From assembly GCA_001773295.1 (NCBI GenBank), contig MEWG01000039.1, positions 32,049 through 38,598 on the forward strand: a DNA stretch of 6,550 nt, given 5' to 3'. The position numbers and the translations under genes were made by a program. The notes under the pieces are model-generated. The model made no database searches and was not told where the DNA came from. It saw only the letters and a list, made by a program, of their open reading frames with translations. Below are positions 1 to 5,125 of this stretch, piece by piece (position 1 is the first letter of the stretch; every line of letters begins with the position of its first letter). The DNA comes from a candidate division WWE3 bacterium RIFOXYD1_FULL_39_9 (lineage in GTDB: Bacteria > Patescibacteriota > WWE3 > UBA101185 > UBA10185).

Positions 1-49
1 TATATGCGGTATTTTCAGGACGTGGGTTCGACTCCCGCCATCTCCGCCA
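1..49 (+). ncRNA. ssrA: tmRNA (ssrA), 3' end only
   Basis: This is the tRNA-like 3' end of an RNA gene that begins before the window. A T arm is visible: stem 22-26 pairs with 34-38 around the loop TTCGACT. It is followed by the 3' acceptor strand CATCTCC (39-45), G46 and an encoded CCA (47-49). The run TTTTCAGGACG before the T arm matches the conserved tmRNA end (TTTCGGACG in E. coli), and T43 sits where the alanine-specific G3-U70 wobble would fall. tmRNA rescues stalled ribosomes by trans-translation. The odd point is G rather than the usual A at the discriminator position. The alternative is a tRNA-Ser, which does use G73, but the 21 bases before the T stem do not form the expected long variable arm. 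The tag reading frame is outside the window. Confidence 0.72.
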
Positions 50-120
50 GAAATCAAATCTGAATGTTTTTCAAAATTTAATTTAAATAGATAGTTAGCG
101 GTTTAAGCCGAAGTGGCGCG

Positions 121-149
121 TTTACGTTTTTGACAGAATTGTGTATACT
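121..149 (+). promoter_or_regulatory. Candidate promoter for the zinc-ribbon gene
   Basis: A -35 like TTTACG (121-126, 4 of 6 consensus bases) and a -10 TATACT (144-149, 5 of 6) lie 17 bases apart. Transcription would start near 156, giving a leader of about 64 bases before the ATG at 220. A perfect TTGACA at 130-135 is only 8 bases from this -10 and has no -10 at the right distance, so it is not used in this call. Confidence 0.4.
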
Positions 150-219
150 ATCACCACTTTTCCCACCAAACCCTTAAAAATATAAAAATAAGGGACAAAT
201 CTACAGACGGAGGATTGAA

Positions 220-453
220 ATGTTGTCGAAAGCTCGATTAGTAACCGTACTTACCGCGATTGTAGCCATCCCTATGGCTCTTACAGCGGCCCATTGGACA
301 CCAACGAATGACGGGCAGGTATGCGGACACTGCGGTAAAGAAAAGGAGACCCCCGGTTTCCCCTTTGCCAACGGTTGCCCAAAGTGCCGCCGGACAATTT
401 GCGGTGCCTGCAAGGTTAGAGTGTCCAGTGGTAACAGTTGTCCAAATTGCTAG
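220..453 (+). CDS. Small membrane-anchored or secreted eight-cysteine zinc-ribbon protein
   Basis: This 77-residue protein is of unknown function. Residues 7-24 form a hydrophobic segment after a short basic start (K4, R6), so the protein is either anchored with its C-terminus outside or exported. The rest carries four CxxC pairs: C35/C38, C53/C56, C61/C64 and C74/C77, with the last cysteine as the final residue. Eight cysteines could bind two zinc ions in a double zinc-ribbon fold, or form redox-active pairs if exported. The start is fixed by GGAGGA at 209-214, 5 bases before the ATG. A strong hairpin follows 28 bases after the stop, so the gene is probably a single transcription unit. A sampled line (301-360) is 57% GC, well above the AT-rich neighbours. 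No family name is recognised; the existence of the gene is much surer than its role. Confidence 0.8.
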   Translation: MLSKARLVTVLTAIVAIPMALTAAHWTPTNDGQVCGHCGKEKETPGFPFANGCPKCRRTICGACKVRVSSGNSCPNC

Positions 454-481
454 TAGGTTAGGGAAAGTGTAATTCTTCTCC

Positions 482-530
482 GGCAGGAACCAATCTGAGT
501 TAACCCTCAATTGATTCCTGCCAAATCTTT
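482..530 (+). terminator. Hairpin terminator after the zinc-ribbon gene
   Basis: Arms 482-494 and 510-522 pair over 13 positions with one C/A mismatch. After a one-base bulge (C495), a further 4-bp stem (TGAG 496-499 with CTCA 506-509) closes a TTAACC loop. The sequence after it (AAATCTTTCT) is only moderately T-rich, so termination may be partial. The hairpin lies 28 bases past the stop codon, where a terminator is expected. Confidence 0.6.
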
Positions 531-561
531 CTCCAACAAAAATAAAACAATTTCAATTATT

Positions 562-579
562 AATAGAGCTGACTCTATT
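562..579 (+). promoter_or_regulatory. Perfect inverted repeat overlapping the comF -35
   Basis: AATAGAG (562-568) and CTCTATT (573-579) are perfect inverted repeats around CTGA. No T-tract follows, so a terminator is unlikely. The right arm overlaps the first two bases of the candidate -35 at 578-583, the position of an operator that could block RNA polymerase. Regulation is inferred from position only. Confidence 0.3.
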
Positions 580-606
580 GTTATCCATCCCCCAAGCATA
601 TATAAC
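578..606 (+). promoter_or_regulatory. Candidate promoter for comF
   Basis: TTGTTA (578-583, 4 of 6 consensus bases) and TATAAC (601-606, 5 of 6) are separated by exactly 17 bases. Transcription would start near 613, leaving a leader of about 78 bases before the comF ATG. No stronger pair was found between the upstream hairpin and comF. Confidence 0.45.
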
Positions 607-690
607 TATGGGACAACACGTACATACTACTATAGGCATCATTGTCACTTTACGCCGTAGTAACAGCTGTATTTGTTTTGTGGATAACAT

Positions 691-1380
691 ATGGATAGTT
701 TTTTAGATCTAATTTTTATTCCAAAGTGTATGTTTTGTTCCGTGATGGGCAGGTACATCTGTAGCACGTGTTTAGCCAAAATGAAGACGCTATCCGAGGA
801 ATATTGTGTTGTCTGCGGCAAGGAGTCCGAGAACGGAATAACTCATTCTAGGTGTCGTAGTTCCGGCACTCCCTCACAACTTTACTCTGCATTCGAATAC
901 ACCTCACTTGTCAGGGCAGTCATAAAGCGATCAAAATACAAATCCAAAGAATTCTTGGGACTAAAAATAATTACTGAATTGGCAGCTGAACTATGCAAAG
1001 AGGAGTTGAGTAAATTCACCAGCTATGTAGTTATTCCAATCCCGGTGTCAGCAATCAGGCTAAAAGATCGCGGGTTTAACCAGGTCGAAACCATAGTAAA
1101 AGTAATAAGCAAAAGAAACGGGAATAAGGTAAAACTCGGTCTTCTCAAAAGAATTACGGACTCCATAGCACAATATTCAAATACAAGAAAAGAACGATTT
1201 GCCAACGTATCCGGCGTTTTTGAAGTGGAGAAATCCCAGAAAAATCTTGTCGCAGACCAGAAATTTCTATTAGTAGACGACATATGTACTTCTGGCGCAA
1301 CTTTGCTTGAAGCGTCGAAAGTCCTTTATAAGTATGGCGCAAAAGATGTAAAATGCTTTGCCTTGAGTAAAAAGCTTTAG
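691..1380 (+). CDS. comF: ComF family protein (phosphoribosyltransferase fold)
   Basis: The protein has 229 residues, the usual size for ComFC. The N-terminus holds a cysteine module (C13, C16, C24, C27, then C39, C42, C55) typical of the ComF zinc domain. Next come the ComF signature RLKDRGFNQ (123-131) and the RITDSIAQYSNTRKERFANV stretch (154-173) of the family. The PRPP-binding loop LLVDDICTSGAT (193-204) includes the acidic pair D196-D197. Known ComFC proteins are cytoplasmic and needed for natural DNA uptake, working with the helicase ComFA; no comFA is present here. The start has only a weak GGAT upstream, but the family N-terminus (short hydrophobic stretch then CxxC) begins right at this methionine. 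The gene stands alone between a hairpin and a tRNA. The family call is firm; the competence role is inferred from relatives. Confidence 0.93.
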   Translation: MDSFLDLIFIPKCMFCSVMGRYICSTCLAKMKTLSEEYCVVCGKESENGITHSRCRSSGTPSQLYSAFEYTSLVRAVIKRSKYKSKEFLGLKIITELAAELCKEELSKFTSYVVIPIPVSAIRLKDRGFNQVETIVKVISKRNGNKVKLGLLKRITDSIAQYSNTRKERFANVSGVFEVEKSQKNLVADQKFLLVDDICTSGATLLEASKVLYKYGAKDVKCFALSKKL

Positions 1381-1417
1381 TTTGGCCTGTCACATAGCAA
1401 TAAACACAGGTTCATAT

Positions 1418-1423
1418 TATAAT
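1418..1423 (+). promoter_or_regulatory. -10 element for tRNA-Ser
   Basis: A perfect TATAAT ends 12 bases before the tRNA 5' end, so transcription would start about 5 bases upstream of the mature tRNA. The best -35 at 17 bases is TAGCAA (1395-1400), which is poor (3 of 6). Confidence 0.5.
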
Positions 1424-1435
1424 GAATCACTGTAG

Positions 1436-1526
1436 GGAGGGTTAGCCAAGTGGTCCACGGCAGCGGTTTGCTAAACCGTCACGATGTTAAAGTCGTGCAT
1501 GGGTTCGAATCCCATACCCTCCGCCA
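1436..1526 (+). tRNA. tRNA-Ser(GCU)
   Basis: This is a complete 91-base class II tRNA that reads serine codons AGC and AGU. The acceptor GGAGGGT (1436-1442) pairs with ACCCTCC (1516-1522). The discriminator is G1523, as usual for tRNA-Ser, and CCA is encoded (1524-1526). The anticodon arm is CGGT (1464-1467), loop TTGCTAA with anticodon GCT at 1470-1472, and ACCG (1475-1478). The long variable arm has stem CACGA (1480-1484) with TCGTG (1493-1497). The T arm ATGGG/CCCAT (1499-1503, 1511-1515) closes TTCGAAT. The 3' end is nearly repeated at 1912-1931, and a decayed copy of much of the gene lies at 3184-3253. The next ORF begins only 14 bases after CCA, so the two may share a transcript. Confidence 0.97.
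1507..1526 (+). repeat. Direct repeat copy 1, inside the tRNA-Ser 3' end
   Basis: The last 20 bases of the tRNA gene (part of the T loop, T stem, acceptor strand, discriminator and CCA) recur at 1912-1931 in the same orientation with one mismatch (A1508 against C1913). The last 16 bases are identical. This is the usual place for an attachment site of tRNA-targeting integrative elements. Confidence 0.85.
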
Positions 1527-1540
1527 TGTTAAAATAGCTT

Positions 1541-1879
1541 ATGCCAAGAATTTTAAAACAGTATAAGGTAGCATTAGAAAAATCCGATTCAAAGGAATCA
1601 GTTGCAGGAACTTATCCAGATAATTTAGGAATGAGAACTAAATTGGGAGGTAATCCGGATTGGATACAAAATGATGAAACCCCTATTTGCCCTAGTTGTA
1701 ATAAAAAAATGAGTTTTATCGCACAGATTGATTCAGTGGAACATCAGTCAGGACTTAATCCCAACTCAGTTAATGCATTATCCCCAGATCAAGAATATAT
1801 GTTTGGAGATGTAGGGATGATTTATGTTTTTTACTGTTTTGACTGCGGGGAAACCTTGAGCTTATTACAGGGTTATTAA
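1541..1879 (+). CDS. Small zinc-knuckle protein with DUF1963/YwqG-like motifs
   Basis: The protein has 112 residues, is soluble and has no signal peptide. The core motif KLGGNPDWIQ (34-43) is followed by CPSC (50-53), MSFIAQIDS (57-65), GDVGMIYVFYC (89-99) and a second pair C99/C102. The LGG-P-W, then C-x2-C, then AQ(I/L)D order resembles DUF1963/YwqG proteins and the eukaryotic PDCD2 family. The four cysteines suggest one structural zinc. It is shorter than full YwqG proteins, so it may be a minimal single-domain form; the family link is from motif memory. No Shine-Dalgarno precedes the ATG. TG-T-TAAAAT (1527-1535), an extended -10-like sequence, sits right after the tRNA CCA, so the message may be leaderless or processed from a tRNA transcript. 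The gene lies alone between two copies of the tRNA-Ser 3' end, which suggests it arrived as a unit. Confidence 0.8.
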   Translation: MPRILKQYKVALEKSDSKESVAGTYPDNLGMRTKLGGNPDWIQNDETPICPSCNKKMSFIAQIDSVEHQSGLNPNSVNALSPDQEYMFGDVGMIYVFYCFDCGETLSLLQGY

Positions 1880-1911
1880 AATCTTTATTAATTGAGAAAA
1901 AAGTTCCAAGT

Positions 1912-1931
1912 GCATCCCATACCCTCCGCCA
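1912..1931 (+). repeat. Direct repeat copy 2: tRNA-Ser 3'-end duplicate
   Basis: These 20 bases match the tRNA-Ser 3' end at 1507-1526 in 19 positions, including the discriminator G and CCA. The copies start 405 bases apart. The upstream bases do not continue the tRNA, so it is a 3' fragment and not a second gene. It looks like the distal attachment-type repeat left when DNA inserts at a tRNA 3' end. Confidence 0.85.
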
Positions 1932-1939
1932 AATAACTA

Positions 1940-1945
1940 TATAAT
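1940..1945 (+). promoter_or_regulatory. -10 element of a leaderless promoter for the GT87-like gene
   Basis: A perfect TATAAT lies 8 bases before the ATG at 1954, so transcription would start on or next to the start codon. There is no Shine-Dalgarno. The -35 region falls in the tRNA-derived repeat and has no good match. Confidence 0.55.
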
Positions 1946-1953
1946 TAACCCAC

Positions 1954-3180
1954 ATGTTTAAATTCCTGGATAGACTTACACCTCGTCAATTGATCCTCAA
2001 CGGTATCTTTTTTATTTCATTGGCCGTCATATCGGCCTATGTGCTTTTGCATTCTACTGCAGATTTGTATCAAACAGATGCAAGAGTTTACTATGTTGCA
2101 GGTAAGCTTCTAGCTTCAGGACAAATTAGTAATATTTATAACCGTGAATTTCAGGATAAGCTTCACCAAGAGTTGGTTGGAAGAATACAGCCTGCTACTT
2201 ACTTTATAAATCTCCCTGCAGTTGTTCTGTTTTTTGCACCATTTACGTTTTTGAGTTTTGAAGACTTTTACAATCTGCTGGTTGTTCTAAATACCTTGTT
2301 AATTGGTTTTACTGTGCATCTTCTTTGCCAAAAATTGAAAATAAACAATATAGTTACATCTGCACTTATTTTCTATATCCCAGTCGCGTCGGCTATCTGG
2401 CACAGCCAAGTAACCGTAATAATTTTTTTGATTTTTGCGTTTGCGATTTTGAATATTAAAAATCCATTTGTGTCTGGATTATTTGCCGGAGCGCTATTTT
2501 TAAAACCACAGTATTTGCTATTTGCACCGTTGCTGTTTTTTGTAGTCAGATCTTGGGATTCTCGAATTAAATATTTGTTAGGCTTTGCTTCAACCTTTTT
2601 GGTGATACTTATTACGAACCTTGTTTTATACGGCCCGTACGTATACCAGGATTATTTGCAGTTTTTGAATAACAGGGACAGGAATTTGGTACAAATGGAG
2701 ATGTATCAGGGCTACAATGTTTATTCCATCGCATTGTTCTTGGACCCAATATTTGGGTATAAAAGCACGTTTACTCTGATTTTTATCTTGCAGTTGGTTT
2801 TGTATCTGTCAGCTTTGATATTAATAAACAAAAAAGTATATTTGGGTAATGTGCATGAAGCGATCTCCGCAGCGGTAATTTTTAGTTTGGTTCTGAATTT
2901 TCACACAAAATATACGGATCTGTTGATATTGGTAATTCCGGTACTTCTACTTTTGGGTTTATACGCTAAGAATATCTTCGCAGATTATAAAGATAGAGCA
3001 GCTAACGTATTGCCGGCGAAGCACTTGATAGTAACGTCAATTATTTTGTGTGTTCCGGTGATTTGTTTTTTAGCTAATTACATTCTAGGATTTTTATTAT
3101 TAGCGAGTTGTGGATTTTGGTTGCTTCTGCACGGCCCTACAAAATCGGGTACTGGAAGTAAAATCCGTCAACATACGTAG
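1954..3180 (+). CDS. Polytopic membrane glycosyltransferase, GT87/DUF2029-like
   Basis: This 408-residue protein has about ten or more hydrophobic segments, the first at about 14-33. It fits GT-C fold glycosyltransferases of the GT87/DUF2029 type, which use polyprenyl-phosphate sugars to add residues to envelope glycans on the outer face of the membrane. Supporting features are the acidic D42 in the first outside loop followed by RVYYVAGKLL (44-53) and NIYN (60-63). Others are NLPAVVLFFAPF (86-97), QVTVIIF (152-158) before the next helix, and the family-like GLFAGALFLKPQYLLFAP (175-192) with K184-P185. The C-terminal tail is short, polar and basic. The ATG has no Shine-Dalgarno and is probably leaderless. 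The gene lies between two tRNA-Ser-derived sequences and is AT-rich (33% GC in line 2101-2160). Donor and acceptor sugars cannot be told. Confidence 0.85.
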   Translation: MFKFLDRLTPRQLILNGIFFISLAVISAYVLLHSTADLYQTDARVYYVAGKLLASGQISNIYNREFQDKLHQELVGRIQPATYFINLPAVVLFFAPFTFLSFEDFYNLLVVLNTLLIGFTVHLLCQKLKINNIVTSALIFYIPVASAIWHSQVTVIIFLIFAFAILNIKNPFVSGLFAGALFLKPQYLLFAPLLFFVVRSWDSRIKYLLGFASTFLVILITNLVLYGPYVYQDYLQFLNNRDRNLVQMEMYQGYNVYSIALFLDPIFGYKSTFTLIFILQLVLYLSALILINKKVYLGNVHEAISAAVIFSLVLNFHTKYTDLLILVIPVLLLLGLYAKNIFADYKDRAANVLPAKHLIVTSIILCVPVICFLANYILGFLLLASCGFWLLLHGPTKSGTGSKIRQHT

Positions 3181-3183
3181 AAC

Positions 3184-3253
3184 GGGTTATTCTCACAACC
3201 GCGGTTTGCTGAACCGTCACTTTTTATTGGTTTGACCGAGGGTTTTTCCCATA
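3184..3253 (+). pseudogene. Decayed tRNA-Ser(GCU) copy
   Basis: Several blocks match the intact tRNA-Ser at 1436-1526 in order. GGGTTA (3184-3189) equals tRNA 1439-1444. The 20 bases 3201-3220 match tRNA 1463-1482 in 19 positions, covering the whole anticodon arm with GCT intact. GGGTT (3240-3244) and TCCCATA (3247-3253) match the T arm, with a 5-base loop in place of 7. The span is 70 bases against 78 in the intact gene. The D arm and variable arm are lost, and the 3' acceptor strand is not recognisable, so it cannot fold as a tRNA. The anticodon stem-loop followed by CACTTTTT could act as a weak terminator for the gene ending at 3180. Confidence 0.7.
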
Positions 3254-3274
3254 GTACACTGTGGGGCATATAAG
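3232..3274 (+). promoter_or_regulatory. Promoter region for the 3326 membrane protein gene
   Basis: Two interleaved pairs fit equally well, each with a 17-base spacer. One is TTGACC (3232-3237) with TACACT (3255-3260). The other is TTCCCA (3246-3251) with TATAAG (3269-3274). Both give a leader of about 45-60 bases. A hairpin (3248-3254 with 3259-3265) overlaps the first -10 and could matter for regulation. The region partly reuses the tRNA relic. Confidence 0.4.
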
Positions 3275-3287
3275 CCTTGTTACAACC

Positions 3288-3301
3288 GTGCAAAAAAGCA
3301 C
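3288..3301 (+). other. Small hairpin in the 5' leader of the 3326 gene
   Basis: GTGC (3288-3291), six A residues and GCAC (3298-3301) form a short stem-loop that ends 11 bases before the Shine-Dalgarno AGGAG. It is too weak for a confident regulatory call but may shape access to the ribosome site. Confidence 0.25.
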
Positions 3302-3325
3302 AACCACCAAAAAGGAGATGAACGA

Positions 3326-3685
3326 ATGAATGCGAGTGAAAAATTGCGTCTATTTGGTATTGGCGGAGCAGTTACGATCTGGGGCGGGGTAGGCGTTATT
3401 CTGCTCTTTCAGATTGGAAAAAGTCTTTCCATCGGACAGAGTCCCGATCTCTATAGAATCGTGCAGCTTGTATTAGCAATCCTGACAGTTGTTGGCACCC
3501 TGCTCGGGGATAAAACCCGCAGAGCTGTCGGGACTGTTTGGGCGATCATTGCCGCTGTCGATTTCCTTTTCCTCATCGGCGGCGCCTGGTCGGGTACAGA
3601 TTGGATGTTAGATAAGTCCACTAGGATACTGTTTACCAGCTTGATCACGGTTTTATTAGTTTTTCTGCCCGATTCAAAGAACTAA
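3326..3685 (+). CDS. Small four-helix membrane protein, function unknown
   Basis: The protein has 119 residues with four likely membrane segments (about 9-30, 43-60, 67-87 and 99-114). A short basic stretch GDKTRR (61-66) between helices 2 and 3 probably faces the cytoplasm. Tryptophans (W19, W72, W88, W93) sit near helix ends. No catalytic motif is seen and no family is recognised. The start is clear: AGGAG at 3313-3317 is 8 bases before the ATG, while the nearer ATG at 3318 runs into a stop after three codons. Sampled lines are 53-58% GC, far above the genes on either side, and the gene has its own promoter and strong terminator. This looks like an independently acquired unit. It resembles the 5126-5464 gene in size and helix number but not in sequence. 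Confidence 0.75.
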   Translation: MNASEKLRLFGIGGAVTIWGGVGVILLFQIGKSLSIGQSPDLYRIVQLVLAILTVVGTLLGDKTRRAVGTVWAIIAAVDFLFLIGGAWSGTDWMLDKSTRILFTSLITVLLVFLPDSKN

Positions 3686-3707
3686 CCGGAAGTCGTGCAT
3701 ATAAATG

Positions 3708-3751
3708 GCGCCCTCTTTTTCTGCAAAGAACTGGAGGGCGCACTTGTTTTT
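3708..3751 (+). terminator. Rho-independent terminator after the 3326 gene
   Basis: GCGCCCTC (3708-3715) pairs perfectly with GAGGGCGC (3734-3741), with inner pairing TTCT/AGAA. ACTTGTTTTT follows. The hairpin begins 22 bases after the stop codon. This is the most convincing terminator in the window on the + strand. Confidence 0.88.
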
Positions 3752-3810
3752 CATTCAGGCAGTGTTAATAAATTTATTTATAGTGTGTCGCGTTCCTTTC
3801 GTGATAATAC

Positions 3811-3819
3811 TGTTATAAT
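3811..3819 (+). promoter_or_regulatory. Extended -10 of a leaderless promoter for the 3828 gene
   Basis: TGTTATAAT is a perfect extended -10 (TG, one base, TATAAT). Its end is 8 bases before the ATG at 3828, so the transcript would begin at or within about two bases of the start codon. No -35 match is seen at 16-18 bases, which an extended -10 can tolerate. No Shine-Dalgarno is present. Confidence 0.65.
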
Positions 3820-3827
3820 TTATTCAA

Positions 3828-5039
3828 ATGTCCTCAGAATTTCAACAAAGAGATCCCGCATACGAAGTCCCGCAGGACGAGCCTGTACCAGAGTGGATTA
3901 TCAACGAAGCATTGTTAATCAACGAAGCTATTGATAAAGGTAAAGTAACCACAATCAGAGCCGAAGCTGCAAGAGGTGAAGAAGGTGCTATTTTTGAAAA
4001 TAAAGAAATTCTGGAAGTGATGAAGAATTTGGTTGAACCCTGTTTTTATATCGAATATCCTCCGGAAAATTTAGAAGGGCAGGATCGTGGAAGCGCGCTT
4101 CTAAAGATGTTTAAGTCCAAATTTACAGATGAGTCAGGTAAAGAATGGGAAATAGGTGACTACATGGCTGATAAAAACGAAGCAGTTTCTATTTGTATGT
4201 CGACTCTGGACGAATCAACAGCAGAGGCTATCCGCTATTTAAATGAAAAGAAAGTACCCGTTGTTGCCTGGGTAGTTGTTGAAGATGCCGAAGGATATTG
4301 GACGAATAAAACTAATATCAAAGAAACAACTTTGAAAACCGATCAAATTTTGGAGTGGGCCAAAGAGCACGATATTCATTTGCGGGCCGTTGGTTTTGAC
4401 ATGGAAAAGCCCGTGAATTTTCTTTCAAACATTGCACAAGCAAATATTGTAGAAATGGCAAAAGCTCTCATAGAGTATAAGAAGAATGTCGCAGAGGCTG
4501 CAAAAAACGGCGATCCGCAAGTAATGTTTGACGCCCTTTTACACCGCTTAAACGAAGAGGGTGTTGAAACAGAGATTTACACGTTTCCAAGAGGGATGAA
4601 AGGATTATTAGGTGGGATGGAAGTTACTTCTCCTGATAATAAAAGGATTATTGAGATGGTGTATACAAATGGAATTCCAACAGGTTTGCAAGGCGGCGCT
4701 TTTAAACTTCTGAGGAGTGAAAGTGCAATTCCGGCTTTTGGAATAGCTTCAGGAGACGAAACAGAAACGCCGGGGAGAGACTTTGCACGAATATCCGAGG
4801 CTAATCGTACAGGGCAGCCATTGTTGGAAGTAGAAAAAGGTCCGATCCCAAAACATTTATCCGAAGAAGAGTTAGGTATTTTAATTGACGCTTGGTTAGA
4901 TCAAGAAATAAATATAGGGGACAGAACTTTTAAATCGCGCGAGATGTACCTTTTTGCAATGAACAATGCACGTGTCGCGCTTATGCTCTCTAACGCACTT
5001 GAAGCTGCTTTTGATAAACAAAAAGAAAAAGCCAAGTAA
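3828..5039 (+). CDS. Soluble protein, possibly TIM-barrel glycoside-hydrolase-like
   Basis: This 403-residue protein is cytoplasmic, with no signal peptide or membrane segment. A strand VPVVAWVVVED (143-153) ends in acidic residues and is followed by GYW (156-158) and N160. A helix then leads into AVGFDMEKP (187-195), whose strand-end D191 and E193 are placed like catalytic acids in several TIM-barrel hydrolases. Later strands read EIYTFP (249-254), EMVYTNGIP (276-284) and PAFGIASGDE (302-311). The last 60 residues are helical and charged. The pattern recalls bacterial hydrolase-like proteins of the form W-x-x-x-EDx-GYW ... G-x-D-x-E, but the recall is uncertain and no substrate can be given. 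The ATG is set by the leaderless promoter just upstream. A strong terminator separates it from the gene before, and it converges with the minus-strand gene after it. Confidence 0.72.
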   Translation: MSSEFQQRDPAYEVPQDEPVPEWIINEALLINEAIDKGKVTTIRAEAARGEEGAIFENKEILEVMKNLVEPCFYIEYPPENLEGQDRGSALLKMFKSKFTDESGKEWEIGDYMADKNEAVSICMSTLDESTAEAIRYLNEKKVPVVAWVVVEDAEGYWTNKTNIKETTLKTDQILEWAKEHDIHLRAVGFDMEKPVNFLSNIAQANIVEMAKALIEYKKNVAEAAKNGDPQVMFDALLHRLNEEGVETEIYTFPRGMKGLLGGMEVTSPDNKRIIEMVYTNGIPTGLQGGAFKLLRSESAIPAFGIASGDETETPGRDFARISEANRTGQPLLEVEKGPIPKHLSEEELGILIDAWLDQEINIGDRTFKSREMYLFAMNNARVALMLSNALEAAFDKQKEKAK

Positions 5040-5064
5040 ATCCTTATTTAAAATCTCATTTAAA

Positions 5065-5107
5065 AACGAAACGCCAAAGGTATGTCTTGGGGTCAAACCT
5101 TTGGCGT
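5065..5107 (-). terminator. Terminator of the 5126 gene, in a convergent gap
   Basis: ACGCCAAAGGT (5071-5081) and ACCTTTGGCGT (5097-5107) pair perfectly over 11 bases. Read on the minus strand, the hairpin is followed by TTCGTTTTTAAA and starts 18 bases after the stop of the 5126-5464 gene. On the plus strand no T-tract follows, although the hairpin could also slow polymerase leaving the 3828 gene. Confidence 0.8.
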
Positions 5108-5125
5108 AACGAAGCTCTCGTACAA

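Noticed and set aside
1..49. Partial tRNA-Ser instead of tmRNA
   Set aside because: G73 fits tRNA-Ser, but the bases before the T stem lack a self-pairing variable arm and match the tmRNA end TTTC-GGACG. It is kept only as an alternative.
130..135. Perfect TTGACA as a -35 box
   Set aside because: The TATACT -10 is only 8 bases away and nothing like a -10 exists 16-18 bases downstream.
3691..3700. AGTCGTGCAT, identical to tRNA-Ser variable-arm bases 1491-1500, as a further tRNA fragment
   Set aside because: A ten-base match to some part of a 91-base tRNA is not surprising in 6.5 kb, and no neighbouring bases continue the match.
3695..3934. 79-residue plus-strand reading frame
   Set aside because: It runs through the terminator hairpin at 3708-3741 and into the 3828 gene in another frame, and has no ribosome site.
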